A stretch of DNA of 64,000 nucleotides from NCBI RefSeq assembly GCF_013409045.1, contig NZ_JACCBT010000001.1, positions 8,906,669-8,970,668 of the forward strand. The letters are read 5' to 3'. This stretch comes from Actinomadura citrea. Lineage in GTDB: Bacteria; Actinomycetota; Actinomycetes; Streptosporangiales; Streptosporangiaceae. The position numbers were made by a program, and so were the translations under genes. Under the pieces are notes generated by a model, which was given only the letters and a program-made list of their open reading frames with translations, was not told the DNA's origin and searched no databases. This document shows, in pieces, positions 15,571 through 24,237 of the stretch; position 1 is the stretch's first letter; each line of letters opens with the position of its first letter.

Positions 15571-16242
15571 ATGGCACTTGGCCTGTCCGACGACGGCGGC
15601 GTCACCCGGCTGGACCGGGCGCGGATCGCCCGGACCGCGCTGGAACTCCTGGAGGCCGAGGGAGCCGACGCGTTCAGCATGCGGCGGCTGGCGACCGCGC
15701 TGCAGATCAAGTCCCCGTCCCTCTACTGGCACGTCCGCGGCAAGGACGAGCTCTTCGACCTGCTGATCGACACCGTGCTGGGCGAGGTGCCGCTACCCGA
15801 GGACGACACCCGGCCCTGGGTGGAGCAACTCCACGAGATCGGCCTCGCGCTCCGCCGCGCGTTGCTCGCCCACCCGCAGGTCGCTCAGCTCATGCCGGGC
15901 AGGCTCGCGTTCGGCCCCAACGGGCTGCGGCTTGCCGACCACATCATCGGCGTGCTGCGCCGCGCGGGCTTCGACGAACGGCTGGCGGGCTACGGCTACC
16001 TGCTGCTGATGTTCTACGTCGTCGGCTTCGCGGCCCAGGAGACCGCCTTCGGCAAGGGCCCCGACAACCCGGCGCGCCTGGCCGAGATCAGCGGCTTCCT
16101 GAGCGACCTGCCCTCCGACCGCTACCCGAACCTGGTAGCGGTCGCCGACACGCTCACCGCCCGCCCCGGCCTGACGAACCGCTTCGAACGAGGCCTGACC
16201 GGCATCCTCACCGGCCTGACCCAAGACCGCCCAACCCCCTAG
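15571..16242 (+). CDS. TetR-family repressor of the adjacent efflux gene
   Basis: 223 aa. The N-terminal HTH lies at about 14-60 (RARIARTALELLEAEGADAF, then MRRLATALQIKSPSLYWHV and RGKDELFDLLIDTVL); the KSPSLYWHVRGKDEL wording is that of the TetR(TetR_C) subgroup, which often controls drug efflux. The C-terminal ligand domain has GYGYLLLMFYVVGF. ATG at 15571 sits at the edge of the third operator-like repeat, so autoregulation together with repression of the MFS gene is likely. Confidence 0.92.
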   Translation: MALGLSDDGGVTRLDRARIARTALELLEAEGADAFSMRRLATALQIKSPSLYWHVRGKDELFDLLIDTVLGEVPLPEDDTRPWVEQLHEIGLALRRALLAHPQVAQLMPGRLAFGPNGLRLADHIIGVLRRAGFDERLAGYGYLLLMFYVVGFAAQETAFGKGPDNPARLAEISGFLSDLPSDRYPNLVAVADTLTARPGLTNRFERGLTGILTGLTQDRPTP

Positions 16243-16250
16243 CGGCCCCA

Positions 16251-16307
16251 CCCCGGCATCCCGGCACCCCCGGCACCCCGGCACCCCGGCACCCCGGCAC
16301 CCCGGCA
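16251..16307. repeat. Tandem ccccggca microsatellite-like array
   Basis: Seven 8-bp units (one has an extra C and one starts with T) directly downstream of the TetR stop. It is outside any gene; length variation between strains would be expected. Confidence 0.9.
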
Positions 16308-16524
16308 CGAGCCGACCACGGCAGGCGGTCCCTCGCACCCTCACCATGATTCACGCCGGGACGCAGCCATCCGCGCTGGAAGCAGCTCGCCCACAGGCTT
16401 CGGCACACCACCAACTGAACGGTGACACCGGCGCAGGAGTGCACGTTTCAGCGTCGCCGACTCAGCCCGTCCAGCTCACCCGCAGGCGGCCTGGACTTCA
16501 CTCGGTCGGAGGTGGTTCAGGGGA

Positions 16525-17787
16525 TCACTTGCGGCGGCGGCCACGCTTGGGCTTCGGCTTCGCGCCGGGGTTGGCGAGGCGGACGCTCACTCCGCCGGCG
16601 GGCTTGCCGAGGGTCGCGGGACGGCGGCCGGCCTTCGGCTTCGAGTCGAGGACGGCCGTGCCGGTGGTGCGCTTGGACGAGCGGGCGCGCCTGGCTCCGG
16701 CCGCGGCGACCGGGGCGGTCTTGGCGAGGGCCTCGGCGCGCGCGATCTGCTGGCGTGACCTGCTCACCCGCTTGCGGCCGGTGCCGCCGCGCGCGATGCG
16801 GGCCGCCATGCCGTTGCTGCTCGTGCCCGCCTGGGCGAAGCGCAGGTGGCGCGTCCAGGTCCCGAGGTGCGCGGCGACGATCAGCAGGACCAGCGCGATG
16901 CCGACGCTCTTGCCCCACTGGAGCCGGTCGGTCGCCGCGACGTTCTGAGCCTTCGGCGAGTCGGTGGCGATCTGCGGCGCGGGGTAGGTGAACCCGGGCG
17001 TCGCACCGTCCGGCTGGACGGACGGCAGGGTGACCGGCGACTTGTTGTTGAACGGCGTCAGCGGCGTCCCTGCGCTGGGGACGCCGGAACCGCCGGACGG
17101 CAGGGACGGCACCGAGCCGCCAGGGGCGGACCCGGTCCCGCCTCCGAGCGAGGCGGTCGCCGAAGCGGTGCCCGAGTAGAGCGATCCACCCGTGCCCGTG
17201 GCCCGGATCGCCTTGACGCCCACGGAGGCCGCGCCGCTGGACCTGGTCAGCGACAGGGTGGTGGAGCAACTCGTCCCCGAGCAGAGGGAGTTCAGCGAGC
17301 CGGCCTTGGACTTCACGCCCGACCCGGCGAGCGTGTAGCCGGTGAGGTCGTCTTCGAGGCCGCGGTTCCACTTCACCACGAGCTTGCCGCCGGACGCGCT
17401 GGCGGACACGCCGGTGGGAGCCGCAGGCGCGATGCGCACGGTGAACGTGTTGGCGTCGTAGACGTGGTTCGTCTGCTTGCCGAGCAGGTAGACCTTGTAG
17501 CGACCATTCCGGTTGATCGAAAAGGTTCCGGACATATCGCCCGAGAGACCCTTCTCCTGGAGGAACGTGTCGCCTATCCCGGGGCCGTCCACCCGCAGCT
17601 GCATCGTGATCGCGAAGTCGAAGTGGGCCTTCGCGGTCACCTGGGACCCGCTGCTGATCACGGCGCCGTTCGCCGGGGTGATGACGCTGGTCGAGGCCGC
17701 CTGCGCGGGCAGGGCGGCGAGTACCGGGAAGCTCATCGCAAGGGGTGCCGCGAGCGCGATCGCACCGATCCTGCGAATGATGGTCAC
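16525..17787 (-). CDS. Secreted, membrane-anchored fibronectin-III-like protein
   Basis: 420 aa, function unknown. A Sec signal peptide (TIIRRIGAIALAAPLAMSFP ... PAQA) is followed by an Ig-like beta region, a fibronectin-III-like domain (APAAPTGVSASASGGKLVVK), a Gly/Ser/Pro-rich linker, a single transmembrane helix (VGIALVLLIVAAHLGTW), and a strongly basic, Lys/Arg/Pro-rich cytoplasmic tail ending GRRRK. Two cysteines (SLCSGTSCSTT) may form a disulphide outside the cell. GTG at 17787 with GAAGGGA upstream gives a proper signal peptide; a longer frame (to 17889) does not. It lies downstream of the tad locus on the same strand and may be a surface partner of the pilus, but that is only position-based. 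Confidence 0.75.
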   Translation of the reverse strand: MTIIRRIGAIALAAPLAMSFPVLAALPAQAASTSVITPANGAVISSGSQVTAKAHFDFAITMQLRVDGPGIGDTFLQEKGLSGDMSGTFSINRNGRYKVYLLGKQTNHVYDANTFTVRIAPAAPTGVSASASGGKLVVKWNRGLEDDLTGYTLAGSGVKSKAGSLNSLCSGTSCSTTLSLTRSSGAASVGVKAIRATGTGGSLYSGTASATASLGGGTGSAPGGSVPSLPSGGSGVPSAGTPLTPFNNKSPVTLPSVQPDGATPGFTYPAPQIATDSPKAQNVAATDRLQWGKSVGIALVLLIVAAHLGTWTRHLRFAQAGTSSNGMAARIARGGTGRKRVSRSRQQIARAEALAKTAPVAAAGARRARSSKRTTGTAVLDSKPKAGRRPATLGKPAGGVSVRLANPGAKPKPKRGRRRK

Positions 17788-17948
17788 GGCCTCAATCCCT
17801 TCGACAGCTCGCGCCGGCCTTCCGCCGGACGCGCCGCGCCTGGCGATGACTATGGGCTTACGGCAGCGTAACGTACCACCGGGTAGCAAAAGTCACAGAG
17901 GGATGACGAAGAGGAACGTGTTTCCATTCTCCGCACCCCTCTCCGCCT

Positions 17949-18440
17949 CTATTGACACTCAGTGCAACGAGACATGTGGCGCCAGGGTACGCCGTCCTGC
18001 TCCACAGGGCCAGCCCTCGCCCGAGAAACGATCCGCCGACCCTTCAGCCCCATGAGCATCGGGACTTCGACGGCCACCGAGACGTCGACGACCTCTCCCC
18101 GCACCCGGCATCGCACCACCCGCGCCCCCGATCCGACCGCGATCTCCCCGGCCCTCGCACAGGCGGCCCGGCCCCCGTCGGCGACCCGCGTCGCCCCCGC
18201 CAGCGCCGCCATGTCCGCCGCCGCCTCCCCCCGATGCCGCGCACCCCGAACCCCGCCGACCAGGATCGCCGCCACCCCCACCACCCAGATGACGACCGCG
18301 AACCCCAACACCCAAACCGTCCCCGACCCCCGGTCCCCACCCCCGAAACTCATCCGCCACCGCCCTCGCGTCCCGCTCCCCGCCGCACCGTTCCCGGCCG
18401 CGTCGGACTTCGCCTGGGGAAGGGGCAAGCGGGCTTGCAT
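17949..18440 (-). CDS. TadE-like (Rv3654c-type) pseudopilin of the tad locus
   Basis: Last gene of the tad cluster. The core is a type IVb-pilin-like N-terminus, GGDRGSGTVWVLGFAVVIWVVG, followed by RGEAAADMAALAGA, the hallmark of Rv3654c/'helicase/secretion neighbourhood TadE-like' proteins. This is one hydrophobic helix with a small extracytoplasmic domain containing two Cys. It is likely assembled as a minor pilin or scaffolds the pilus machine. The start is uncertain: ATG at 18440 has an excellent GGAGAG site; ATG at 18353 (MSFGGGDRGSG) would give the shorter protein usual in the family. Confidence 0.8.
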   Translation of the reverse strand: MQARLPLPQAKSDAAGNGAAGSGTRGRWRMSFGGGDRGSGTVWVLGFAVVIWVVGVAAILVGGVRGARHRGEAAADMAALAGATRVADGGRAACARAGEIAVGSGARVVRCRVRGEVVDVSVAVEVPMLMGLKGRRIVSRARAGPVEQDGVPWRHMSRCTECQ

Positions 18441-18619
18441 CGTCTCTCCGATCTGATGAGTGGCGAGCTGTCTCCACGGGTCGCCTCCGCCCCTTGAGTG
18501 GCCCGGAGAGGTGCTCGCGGTCATGGCGACATCTCAGGCCTTGACCACTGAAATCGCGGGCTGCAGGTGCGGGTCGCGGCGAGTGCGGGTCACGGGGTTG
18601 GTGCATCACAGGTGGTGGG

Positions 18620-18964
18620 TCACTGGGTGGCGGGTGGGAGGCCGGGTTCTGTTTCGGCGGCCGCGTGGGCGTGGACGATGACGGCCGGTAGACCGATCGC
18701 GGCGGCGGAGGTCACGGGGGCCGAGATGTCGACGCTGACGGTGGCCTCGTCGCGATGGACCTTGATGGTCGCCTCCTTCGGGACGGCCCTCTCCACCAGC
18801 TCGCGAACGGCGGTGAGCGACTCGCCTCTCGCCGCCGCCCGTGCGCCGGTCCGGGCCGCGTCCGTACAGGCGAGCTGTATCGACGCCGCCCTCACGCCCC
18901 ACAGGGCGATCGCGGTGATCAGCACCAGGGAGGGGAGGGCCACGGCGATCTCCGCCGTGGCCAT
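18620..18964 (-). CDS. TadE-family minor pilin
   Basis: 114 aa. It begins MATAEIAVALPSLVLITAIA, the TadE-type prepilin segment whose single hydrophobic helix anchors it in the membrane, followed by QLACTDAARTGARAAARGES and a small beta-rich external domain. In Flp/tad systems TadE proteins are minor pilins needed for assembly. ATG at 18964 lies 11 bases after the stop of the pilin gene; GAGGGACGGCGGG provides the ribosome site. It is followed at some distance by the second TadE-like gene. Confidence 0.88.
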   Translation of the reverse strand: MATAEIAVALPSLVLITAIALWGVRAASIQLACTDAARTGARAAARGESLTAVRELVERAVPKEATIKVHRDEATVSVDISAPVTSAAAIGLPAVIVHAHAAAETEPGLPPATQ

Positions 18965-18975
18965 CCCGCCGTCCC

Positions 18976-19170
18976 TCAACCGGCCAGATTGAGGGCCTTC
19001 TCGATGATCTGTAAGAGCATCGTCTTCACCTGCGGGCTGGTCACGATCTTGAACAGCAGGCCGGCGAAGGCCGCCGCGGCGATGGTGCCGACCGCGTACT
19101 CGGCTGTGGACATCCCGCGGTCCTTGCAGGTTCCGGACCATCGCCGCACCACCGTCTTCCATGCCCTCAT
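18976..19170 (-). CDS. DUF4244 Flp-type major pilin candidate
   Basis: 64-aa prepilin: a basic leader (MRAWKTVVRRWSGTCKDRGM) then STAEYAVGTIAAAAFAGLLF, a hydrophobic helix with the Glu+5-like residue of type IVb pilins, ending in IIEKALNLAG. This is the DUF4244 family found at exactly this place in actinomycete tad loci and is probably the Flp pilus subunit. ATG at 19170 has AGGAG upstream; a much longer in-frame start at 19338 adds an Arg-rich stretch and is rejected. Confidence 0.9.
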   Translation of the reverse strand: MRAWKTVVRRWSGTCKDRGMSTAEYAVGTIAAAAFAGLLFKIVTSPQVKTMLLQIIEKALNLAG

Positions 19171-19256
19171 CGGGGCTCCTTTCGCTCGTGGTCGGTTCCA
19201 GGCTGCTGTGCCGGGAAGCCGGGCGACGGGCGAACCGCGTTCTGTGGATAACCCGC

Positions 19257-20096
19257 TCACCAGGGCAGGAGGATCGTCGAGGCGATCCCGGCGATGGCCG
19301 GGACGACGCCGAGGAGCACGAAGGCGGGAAGGAAGCACAGGCCGAGCGGCGCGAGCGCCCGGATGCCCGCCGCTCGTGCCCTGGCGGCGGCGGCCGAACG
19401 GGCCACGCGGCGCTGGTCACGGGCGAGGCGGCTGAGGGACGGGGCCAGCGCCGCGCCCGTCGACGCCGCCCGAACGGCCGCCCGTGCCAAGGGGGCGAGC
19501 ATCGGCTCCTCCGCCAAGGCCGGCCAGGCCTCCGCCGGGTCGGCCCCCAGCCTGATCTGGACGGACACGGCCCGCAGTTCCTCGCCGAGCGGGCCTCCCA
19601 CCGCGTCCGCGACCGCGTCGACCGCCTCGTGCCAGGGCGCGCCGCCGCGCAGGCAGGCGGCGAGGAGATCGACCGCCACGGGAAGATCGGCGATGAGTCG
19701 CGCCCGCCTGCGGCGGCGTTCCCCGTTGCCGAGGCGGCTGAAGGACAGCCAGACGGCCGCGGCGACCAGCACGCCGATCACTCCACCGGCCAGTCCGCCC
19801 AGCGTCACCGCGCACAGCGCTCCCGCCACTCCCGCAGCCACCCGCCGGAGGATGATGTCGCGGCGCCCGGACGCCTCGGAAGGCCCGTCCCGCTCCTTCA
19901 CCTCCGAGGCTGGGACGGACGGCCCCCGTAGGCGAGCGTGGGCTCTCACCCGCGGGGGTTGCCGTCGGGCCGCCGCGTGCCTCGGCGGAGGCCCTCCGAA
20001 CCGACCGAACAGCCTCCGCGTGGAGGTGTCGATCCCCCTGGGAAGGAGAAACCCCGCTGCCGCTGCGCAGAGCATGACCATGAGCGTCGTCATCAC
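19257..20096 (-). CDS. tadC: TadC, type II/IV secretion F-type membrane platform protein
   Basis: 279-aa T2SF-domain inner-membrane protein. N-terminal helices (LMVMLCAAAAGFLLP; GVAGALCAVTLGGLAGGVIG), the conserved cytoplasmic T2SF helical domain (LPVAVDLLAACLRGGAPWHE ... VSVQIRLGADPAEAW) and C-terminal helices (LAPLGLCFLPAFVLLGVVP). With TadB it would form the platform on which the TadA ATPase works. The N-terminal 90 residues are long and Arg/Pro-rich. It is separated by 208 bases from tadB, with nothing recognisable in the gap. Confidence 0.88.
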   Translation of the reverse strand: MMTTLMVMLCAAAAGFLLPRGIDTSTRRLFGRFGGPPPRHAAARRQPPRVRAHARLRGPSVPASEVKERDGPSEASGRRDIILRRVAAGVAGALCAVTLGGLAGGVIGVLVAAAVWLSFSRLGNGERRRRRARLIADLPVAVDLLAACLRGGAPWHEAVDAVADAVGGPLGEELRAVSVQIRLGADPAEAWPALAEEPMLAPLARAAVRAASTGAALAPSLSRLARDQRRVARSAAAARARAAGIRALAPLGLCFLPAFVLLGVVPAIAGIASTILLPW

Positions 20097-20304
20097 TTCA
20101 CCTGCTCTCTACTCGACTGACCACGCCCCGCGCACGCCTCTGTAATCGCACCGTCGCCACCGCCGAAGTGAGCCCCCTGCTCAACCTGATCTCCGGCGGC
20201 GTCCTGCGCCGCTTGAGGGGGCCTTCCAGGTGGGGCGACTGGGGGTTGCGGAGCCGAAGTCCTGGGGCGTGCATGGCTGCTCTCCAGGGTGGGTGGGGCG
20301 TCGG

Positions 20305-21009
20305 TCAGCGGGGGGATTCAGCGGATTTGGCCAGGTGGCGGGTCCAGTAGAGGCCGGTGATGTTGAGGGCTGTGCCTGTGATCAGGCAGGTAAGGCCAGG
20401 GAGGGTGGTGCAGAGGAACGGGACGGGGCGGGCGCCCAGGGCGGCGGCCATGGCCAGGCCCAGAAGGGGGAGGGCAGCCAGGAGGCGGGCCGTGGCGCGA
20501 GGGCCGGCCAGTTGGACGGACACGTCCTGGCGTTGGGCCTCCTCGTCGCGGAGGGCGCTTGCCAGGCCGTCCAGGACGGTGGCCAAGGTGCCGCCGCGCT
20601 CGGAGCCGACGCGCCAGCAGGCTGCCAGGAGGCGGAGGCCCTCCGCGCCCGGCAGCGCGGCCAGTTCGTGCAGGTGATCGGGGGGCGGGCGGGGCAGGCT
20701 GAGCAGTTCTTCGGAGATGTGCGGGTCGAGGACGACGGCGGCCGCGGTGAAGGCTTCGTCGGGGGTTCGGCCGGCGGACAGTTCGGCGGCCATGGCGTCG
20801 CAGAGTTCGATGATCGAGCTTCGGCGACGTTGCGGCCGCGTCCGGTGCTCCCTTAAGGCCGCCAGTCTGGTGCGTAGCGGACGCATCGGGTCGCCTGGTG
20901 GAGGCGCGCCCAGGCGGTCCAGGCGGTCCAGGCGATGGGTTGCCGGAGTGGGCGCCATGGAGGTCCACACAGCGGCGGCCGCGCAGAGGATGGCTAGGAC
21001 GATCAACAC
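20305..21009 (-). CDS. tadB: TadB, type II/IV secretion F-type membrane platform protein
   Basis: 234-aa T2SF protein. An N-terminal helix (LIVLAILCAAAAVWTSM) leads to the cytoplasmic T2SF core (IIELCDAMAAELSAGRTPDE, then LRLLAACWRVGSERGGTLAT and LDGLASALRDEEAQRQDVSV). Two closing helices follow (LLAALPLLGLAMAAALGA; LPGLTCLITGTALNITGL). It forms the pilus assembly platform with TadC. GTG start at 21009, 91 bases after the tadA stop. Confidence 0.88.
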   Translation of the reverse strand: MLIVLAILCAAAAVWTSMAPTPATHRLDRLDRLGAPPPGDPMRPLRTRLAALREHRTRPQRRRSSIIELCDAMAAELSAGRTPDEAFTAAAVVLDPHISEELLSLPRPPPDHLHELAALPGAEGLRLLAACWRVGSERGGTLATVLDGLASALRDEEAQRQDVSVQLAGPRATARLLAALPLLGLAMAAALGARPVPFLCTTLPGLTCLITGTALNITGLYWTRHLAKSAESPR

Positions 21010-21100
21010 CGGGCACCCTGCCGACGGTCGGGGCGGTGGGGTGCTGGGGCGGGCGTCAGGTAGGGCCGCACGGCGGCGGCTGCGCAGGGGATGGTCGTGG

Positions 21101-22255
21101 TCATCGCCAGGTCGCTCTTAGGCGGCTGGTGAGTGCGTTTGAGCCTGCGGCGGGGATGGTCTCGCCGGAGGCGGTGAAGGAGACCGCGGGGACGACGCCG
21201 ACCAGGCCGGTCGGGTCTCGCTGGAGGAGGCAGATCTCGGCCACTCGCCGGCGGCCTCCGCCTGGGTCTCGGACCAGGTGGACGATGATGTCCAGGGCGG
21301 CGGCCAGCTGGCTGTGGACCGCCTCTCGGGTGAGGCCCGCCGCGCAGGCCAGGGCTTCGAGGCGGGCGGGGACGTCGGCGGCCGTGTTCGCGTGGAGGGT
21401 GCCGCAGCCCCCCTCGTGGCCCGTATTCAGAGCTTGCAGGAGGACCACTACCTCAGGGCCCCTCACCTCGCCCACCACCAGGCGGTCGGGGCGCATGCGG
21501 AGGGCTTGGCGGACCAGGTCGTTCAGTGTCACGCCTCCGGCGCCCTCGGTGTTGGGCGGACGCGCCTCCAGCCTGACGACGTGGGGGTGGGTGGGCTTCA
21601 GTTCGGCCGAGTCCTCCACCAGGAGGAGTCGCTCGGACGGGTTCGCCAGGGACAGCAGGCCGCTCAGAAGCGTCGTCTTACCGGTGCCGGTTCCGCCGGT
21701 GATCAGAAAGGCCGCTCGGGACTCGATCAAAGCGGCCAGGAGGTCGGCGCCCTCGGGTGGGACGGTGCGGGCCGTGACCAGTTCGTCCAGCGTGAAGGCG
21801 CGGCGGCGGGGGAGGCGCAGGGACAGGCAGGTGCCGGTCGCGGCCACCGGGGGGAGGACGGCGTGCAGGCGGACGCCGCCGGGGAGCCGGGCGTCGGCAT
21901 AGGGGGAGGCGTCGTCGAGGCGGCGGCCGGCGGCGGCGGTGAGGCGCTGGGCCAGGCGGCGGAGGGTCGCCTCGTCCGGGAAGCGGACCGCGGTGCGGAC
22001 CAGGCCGGAGCCGGTGTCGATCCAGACCTCGTCGGGGCCGTTCACCAGGACGTCGGTGACGTCCGGCGAGCGCAGGAGAGGTTCCAGGGGGCCGGCGCCG
22101 ACGAACTCGGCGCGTAACTCGTCGGCCAGGGCCAGTACTTCGCGGTCGCCCAGCAGGCGTTCCTCGGCGCGGAGCGCGGCGGCGACGCGGCCGGTGGTGG
22201 CTTCGCCGCCCGTGTTGGCGAGCCGGTCGCGGACGGCGCTGGAGAGGCCGGTCAT
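21101..22255 (-). CDS. tadA: TadA/CpaF pilus assembly ATPase
   Basis: 384-aa secretion ATPase of the GspE/CpaF family that powers Flp pilus assembly at the cytoplasmic face. Walker A is ITGGTGTGKTTLLSGLL, the Asp box LLLVEDSAELKP, Walker B LVVGEVRGPEVV, and the His box NTGHEGGCGTLHANTAAD. Its ATG overlaps the ssd stop codon (ATGA, 22252-22255), so translation is coupled. A longer in-frame extension (to 22714) is an antisense-like artefact overlapping ssd. Confidence 0.95.
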   Translation of the reverse strand: MTGLSSAVRDRLANTGGEATTGRVAAALRAEERLLGDREVLALADELRAEFVGAGPLEPLLRSPDVTDVLVNGPDEVWIDTGSGLVRTAVRFPDEATLRRLAQRLTAAAGRRLDDASPYADARLPGGVRLHAVLPPVAATGTCLSLRLPRRRAFTLDELVTARTVPPEGADLLAALIESRAAFLITGGTGTGKTTLLSGLLSLANPSERLLLVEDSAELKPTHPHVVRLEARPPNTEGAGGVTLNDLVRQALRMRPDRLVVGEVRGPEVVVLLQALNTGHEGGCGTLHANTAADVPARLEALACAAGLTREAVHSQLAAALDIIVHLVRDPGGGRRRVAEICLLQRDPTGLVGVVPAVSFTASGETIPAAGSNALTSRLRATWR

Positions 22256-23325
22256 GCCGCCTCCCGGTACGCGTCGGGCTGGAGGGCGAGGTCGGCCAGG
22301 ACGGTGGCGCAGAAGTCGGCGAGGGGGCCGCGGCGGCAGGCGCGTTCGAGGTCGCCGGAGTCGATGGCGGCGGGGAGGCGGCGGTCGCGGTCGAAGGAGC
22401 CGGCGAACGGAAGGCCGAGGACGCCCGCGACCGCGTCGGGGGTGATGCCGCCCGGAGCGGGGCCTTGGACGACGAGGCGCAGGTCGGCGGTGTCGCGGCG
22501 GAGGGCGGTGGCGAGGCCGTCGGCCGCCACGGTGGCGCGGACCTCGGCCGGGACGAGCAGGAACGTGACGGCGGCGGCGCGCAGGGCCGCGCGGCCGATG
22601 TCGCCGGGGTGGCGGGGGACGTCCGCGACGACCAGGTCGAACCCGCGGGCGGCTGCGTCGAAGAGGGAACCGACGGCCTCCTCGGCGACCGGGACGGGCT
22701 CGCCGCGGCGCCACGACAGGACGGACAGGTCGCCCGAGCCGGGCAGGGTCTCGCGGAGGGTCGCGGTGCTGAGACGGCCGCGGCGTTCGGCGAGGTCGTG
22801 CCAGCGGACGCCCTCGTGCGACTCCAGCCCGAGGAGGAGGTCGACGCCGCCGCCGAACGGGTCGGCGTCGACGAGGAGGGTGCGCAGGCCCTGGCCCGCC
22901 GCGCTGAGGCCGAGCGCGGTCGCGAGGACACTGGCGCCGGCACCGCCGCGGGCGCCGACGACGCAGACGGCGGTGGCCCAGCCGCCCTCGGGTTCGCAGG
23001 CGGCGGCGAAGGCGTCGATCAACCAGTCCTCGTGGTCGGGAAGGGCGACGACGTCCTGGGCGCCGGCCTCCACGGCCAGGCGGTAGGCGTCGGGGGTGGC
23101 GCCGCCTGTGACGAGGACGACGCCCGGACGGCGCTGGAGGCCGGCGGCCGCCACGTCCTCGGCGATGTCGGCGCCCACGAGGATGAGGGAGGGCCAGGTC
23201 CAGGCGGGTCTCGCCTCATCGGCGCCGTAGGCGACCTCGGCGTGGGCGTCCGCGGCGGCGGCGAGGCGGAGGAGGCCGTCGGCGAGCGCGGGGTCGCCGG
23301 TGACGATCAGTGCCGCGAGATTCAT
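22252..23325 (-). CDS. ssd: Ssd/CpaE (TadZ)-like septum-site/pilus localisation ATPase
   Basis: 357-aa MinD/ParA-superfamily protein. An N-terminal receiver-like domain (ALIVTGDPALADGLLRLA ... AGAQDVVALPDHE) precedes the ATPase domain, whose deviant Walker A is VVGARGGAGASVLATALG. The signature KGGxGKT is replaced by RGGAGAS, as in Ssd and CpaE proteins, so classic ATP hydrolysis is doubtful. Other motifs are LLVDADPFGGGVDLLLG and LVVADVPRHPGD. It is thought to place the pilus machine and, in mycobacteria, to affect septation. First gene of the tad operon; ATG at 23325 has AAGGAG and follows a 6C RNA. Confidence 0.9.
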   Translation of the reverse strand: MNLAALIVTGDPALADGLLRLAAAADAHAEVAYGADEARPAWTWPSLILVGADIAEDVAAAGLQRRPGVVLVTGGATPDAYRLAVEAGAQDVVALPDHEDWLIDAFAAACEPEGGWATAVCVVGARGGAGASVLATALGLSAAGQGLRTLLVDADPFGGGVDLLLGLESHEGVRWHDLAERRGRLSTATLRETLPGSGDLSVLSWRRGEPVPVAEEAVGSLFDAAARGFDLVVADVPRHPGDIGRAALRAAAVTFLLVPAEVRATVAADGLATALRRDTADLRLVVQGPAPGGITPDAVAGVLGLPFAGSFDRDRRLPAAIDSGDLERACRRGPLADFCATVLADLALQPDAYREAA

Positions 23326-23479
23326 CGGATGCTCCTTCGACGTTCGGAGACATCCACCCTGCGGCGCGCGGGGAGGGCGGCGAGAAGCTTCCGCCGACTG
23401 TGGATAACTTCGCCCGAGGCGGCGGGCGGGCGGTGGCGCGGGATCGTTACCCGGGGGCCACCGCCCGGCCGCCTCACGA

Positions 23480-23596
23480 CAGGGCGACCCCCGCCGGGGG
23501 GGAGAGCGGGGGTCGCCGGCGGTCCGGCTCCGGGGGGGTAGAGCCGGCCCGCTTTCCCAGAAAGGTTCGGGGAGTTCGGGCTAAGCCTTGTGTAAG
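23480..23596 (-). ncRNA. 6C RNA
   Basis: Reading leftwards there are two adjacent stem-loops, each with a loop of seven consecutive C. Stem 1 is CCGGCTC/GAGCCGG (23547-23541 with 23530-23524), loop TACCCCCCCG. Stem 2 is GCGACCCCCGC with its complement (23516-23506 and 23494-23484), loop TCTCCCCCCCG. Paired stem-loops with six or more cytosines define the actinobacterial 6C RNA, which is known to lie upstream of chromosome-partitioning/pilus-assembly genes. The next gene is the ParA-like ssd of the tad locus. One S. coelicolor 6C RNA (scr3558, as I recall) rises during sporulation. Ends are approximate. It may be a free small RNA or the leader of the tad transcript; no U-run follows stem 2. 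Confidence 0.85.
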
Positions 23597-23601
23597 TCCG
23601 C

Positions 23602-23631
23602 TCTATGGAAGAAGCAAACTCACTGACTCAA
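23602..23631 (-). promoter_or_regulatory. Promoter of the 6C RNA
   Basis: Leftward TTGAGT (23631-23626) and CATAGA (23607-23602) with an 18-base spacer; transcription would start near 23596, about 50 bases before the first C-loop stem. A TAGACT hexamer immediately upstream (23637-23632) could be part of a second promoter. Confidence 0.55.
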
Positions 23632-23877
23632 GTCTAGGCGGATACAACATATGCTGCCCGATCGTCGAGAGTTCCGTCGAGCGGCAAACTCGCCCGGCAC
23701 GTGGCGATTTTTCGCACCTGACGGCGACGATCCGCCGGAACGGCCGGCGCAGGGCACCGCCCGGCCTCGGCTGGGCCCCGTTCCGGCGCACACGAAGTGC
23801 AACGGGACGGGAGTGGGAGCGTACAGGAGAACTAAAGATCTTTCCTGCGCCTTCGCGTGATCGACGGCAAAGGGAAA

Positions 23878-24161
23878 TGGTTACCCTGAGTGATCAATTC
23901 CGGGATCCGAACGGCGTTTACGGAAGCCCGGAATATGCCTCCTTGGTCTCAGGGGTCACCGAGGCCCCCTCCGGCACCGCCCCCGCCGGCCAGGCGCCGT
24001 TTTCGGAATGGGGCTTGTCATCTGGGCAAATAAGGCGTAGACAGGTCATACGGACCGAGTGTCCGGGCACGGCAGCCGGGTACCCACGCGCGACCAGCCG
24101 CGGGAGGCGCGTCGAGACGGGCTTGACCCGATCCGACGGATATGAGGTGCACGCTTGGTAA
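23878..24161 (+). CDS. Doubtful small ORF between 6C RNA and pentapeptide gene
   Basis: 94 codons starting MVTLSDQFRDPNGVYGSPEY, with a good AAGGGA site six bases before the ATG and a hairpin 22 bases after the stop. Against it: third-position GC is lower than in neighbouring genes, the second half (IRRRQVIRTECPGT...) is not protein-like, and no family is recognised. The wider gap 23640-24237 otherwise holds only the promoter region and this hairpin. Confidence 0.2.
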
Positions 24162-24183
24162 CCCGGTGTGACGTGTCCAGCGG

Positions 24184-24205
24184 CGGCGTCCCGGCAGGGA
24201 CGCCG
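24184..24205. terminator. Bidirectional hairpin, probable terminator
   Basis: CGGCGTCCC (24184-24192) pairs with GGGACGCCG (24197-24205) around a 4-base loop; TTT follows on the + strand. It lies 33 bases beyond the stop of the leftward pentapeptide gene, its most likely client. Confidence 0.6.
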
Positions 24206-24237
24206 TTTCGCTTGCGCCGCACCCCCGCTGAGCCGCC

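Noticed and set aside
9375..16242. Biosynthetic gene cluster around the SARP regulator
   Set aside because: No synthase, NRPS, terpene or RiPP gene is present; only one oxidase and an efflux pair with its own TetR.
16251..16307. Possible CRISPR array
   Set aside because: Units are 8 bp without spacers; it is a simple tandem repeat. No CRISPR or cas genes are seen in the window.
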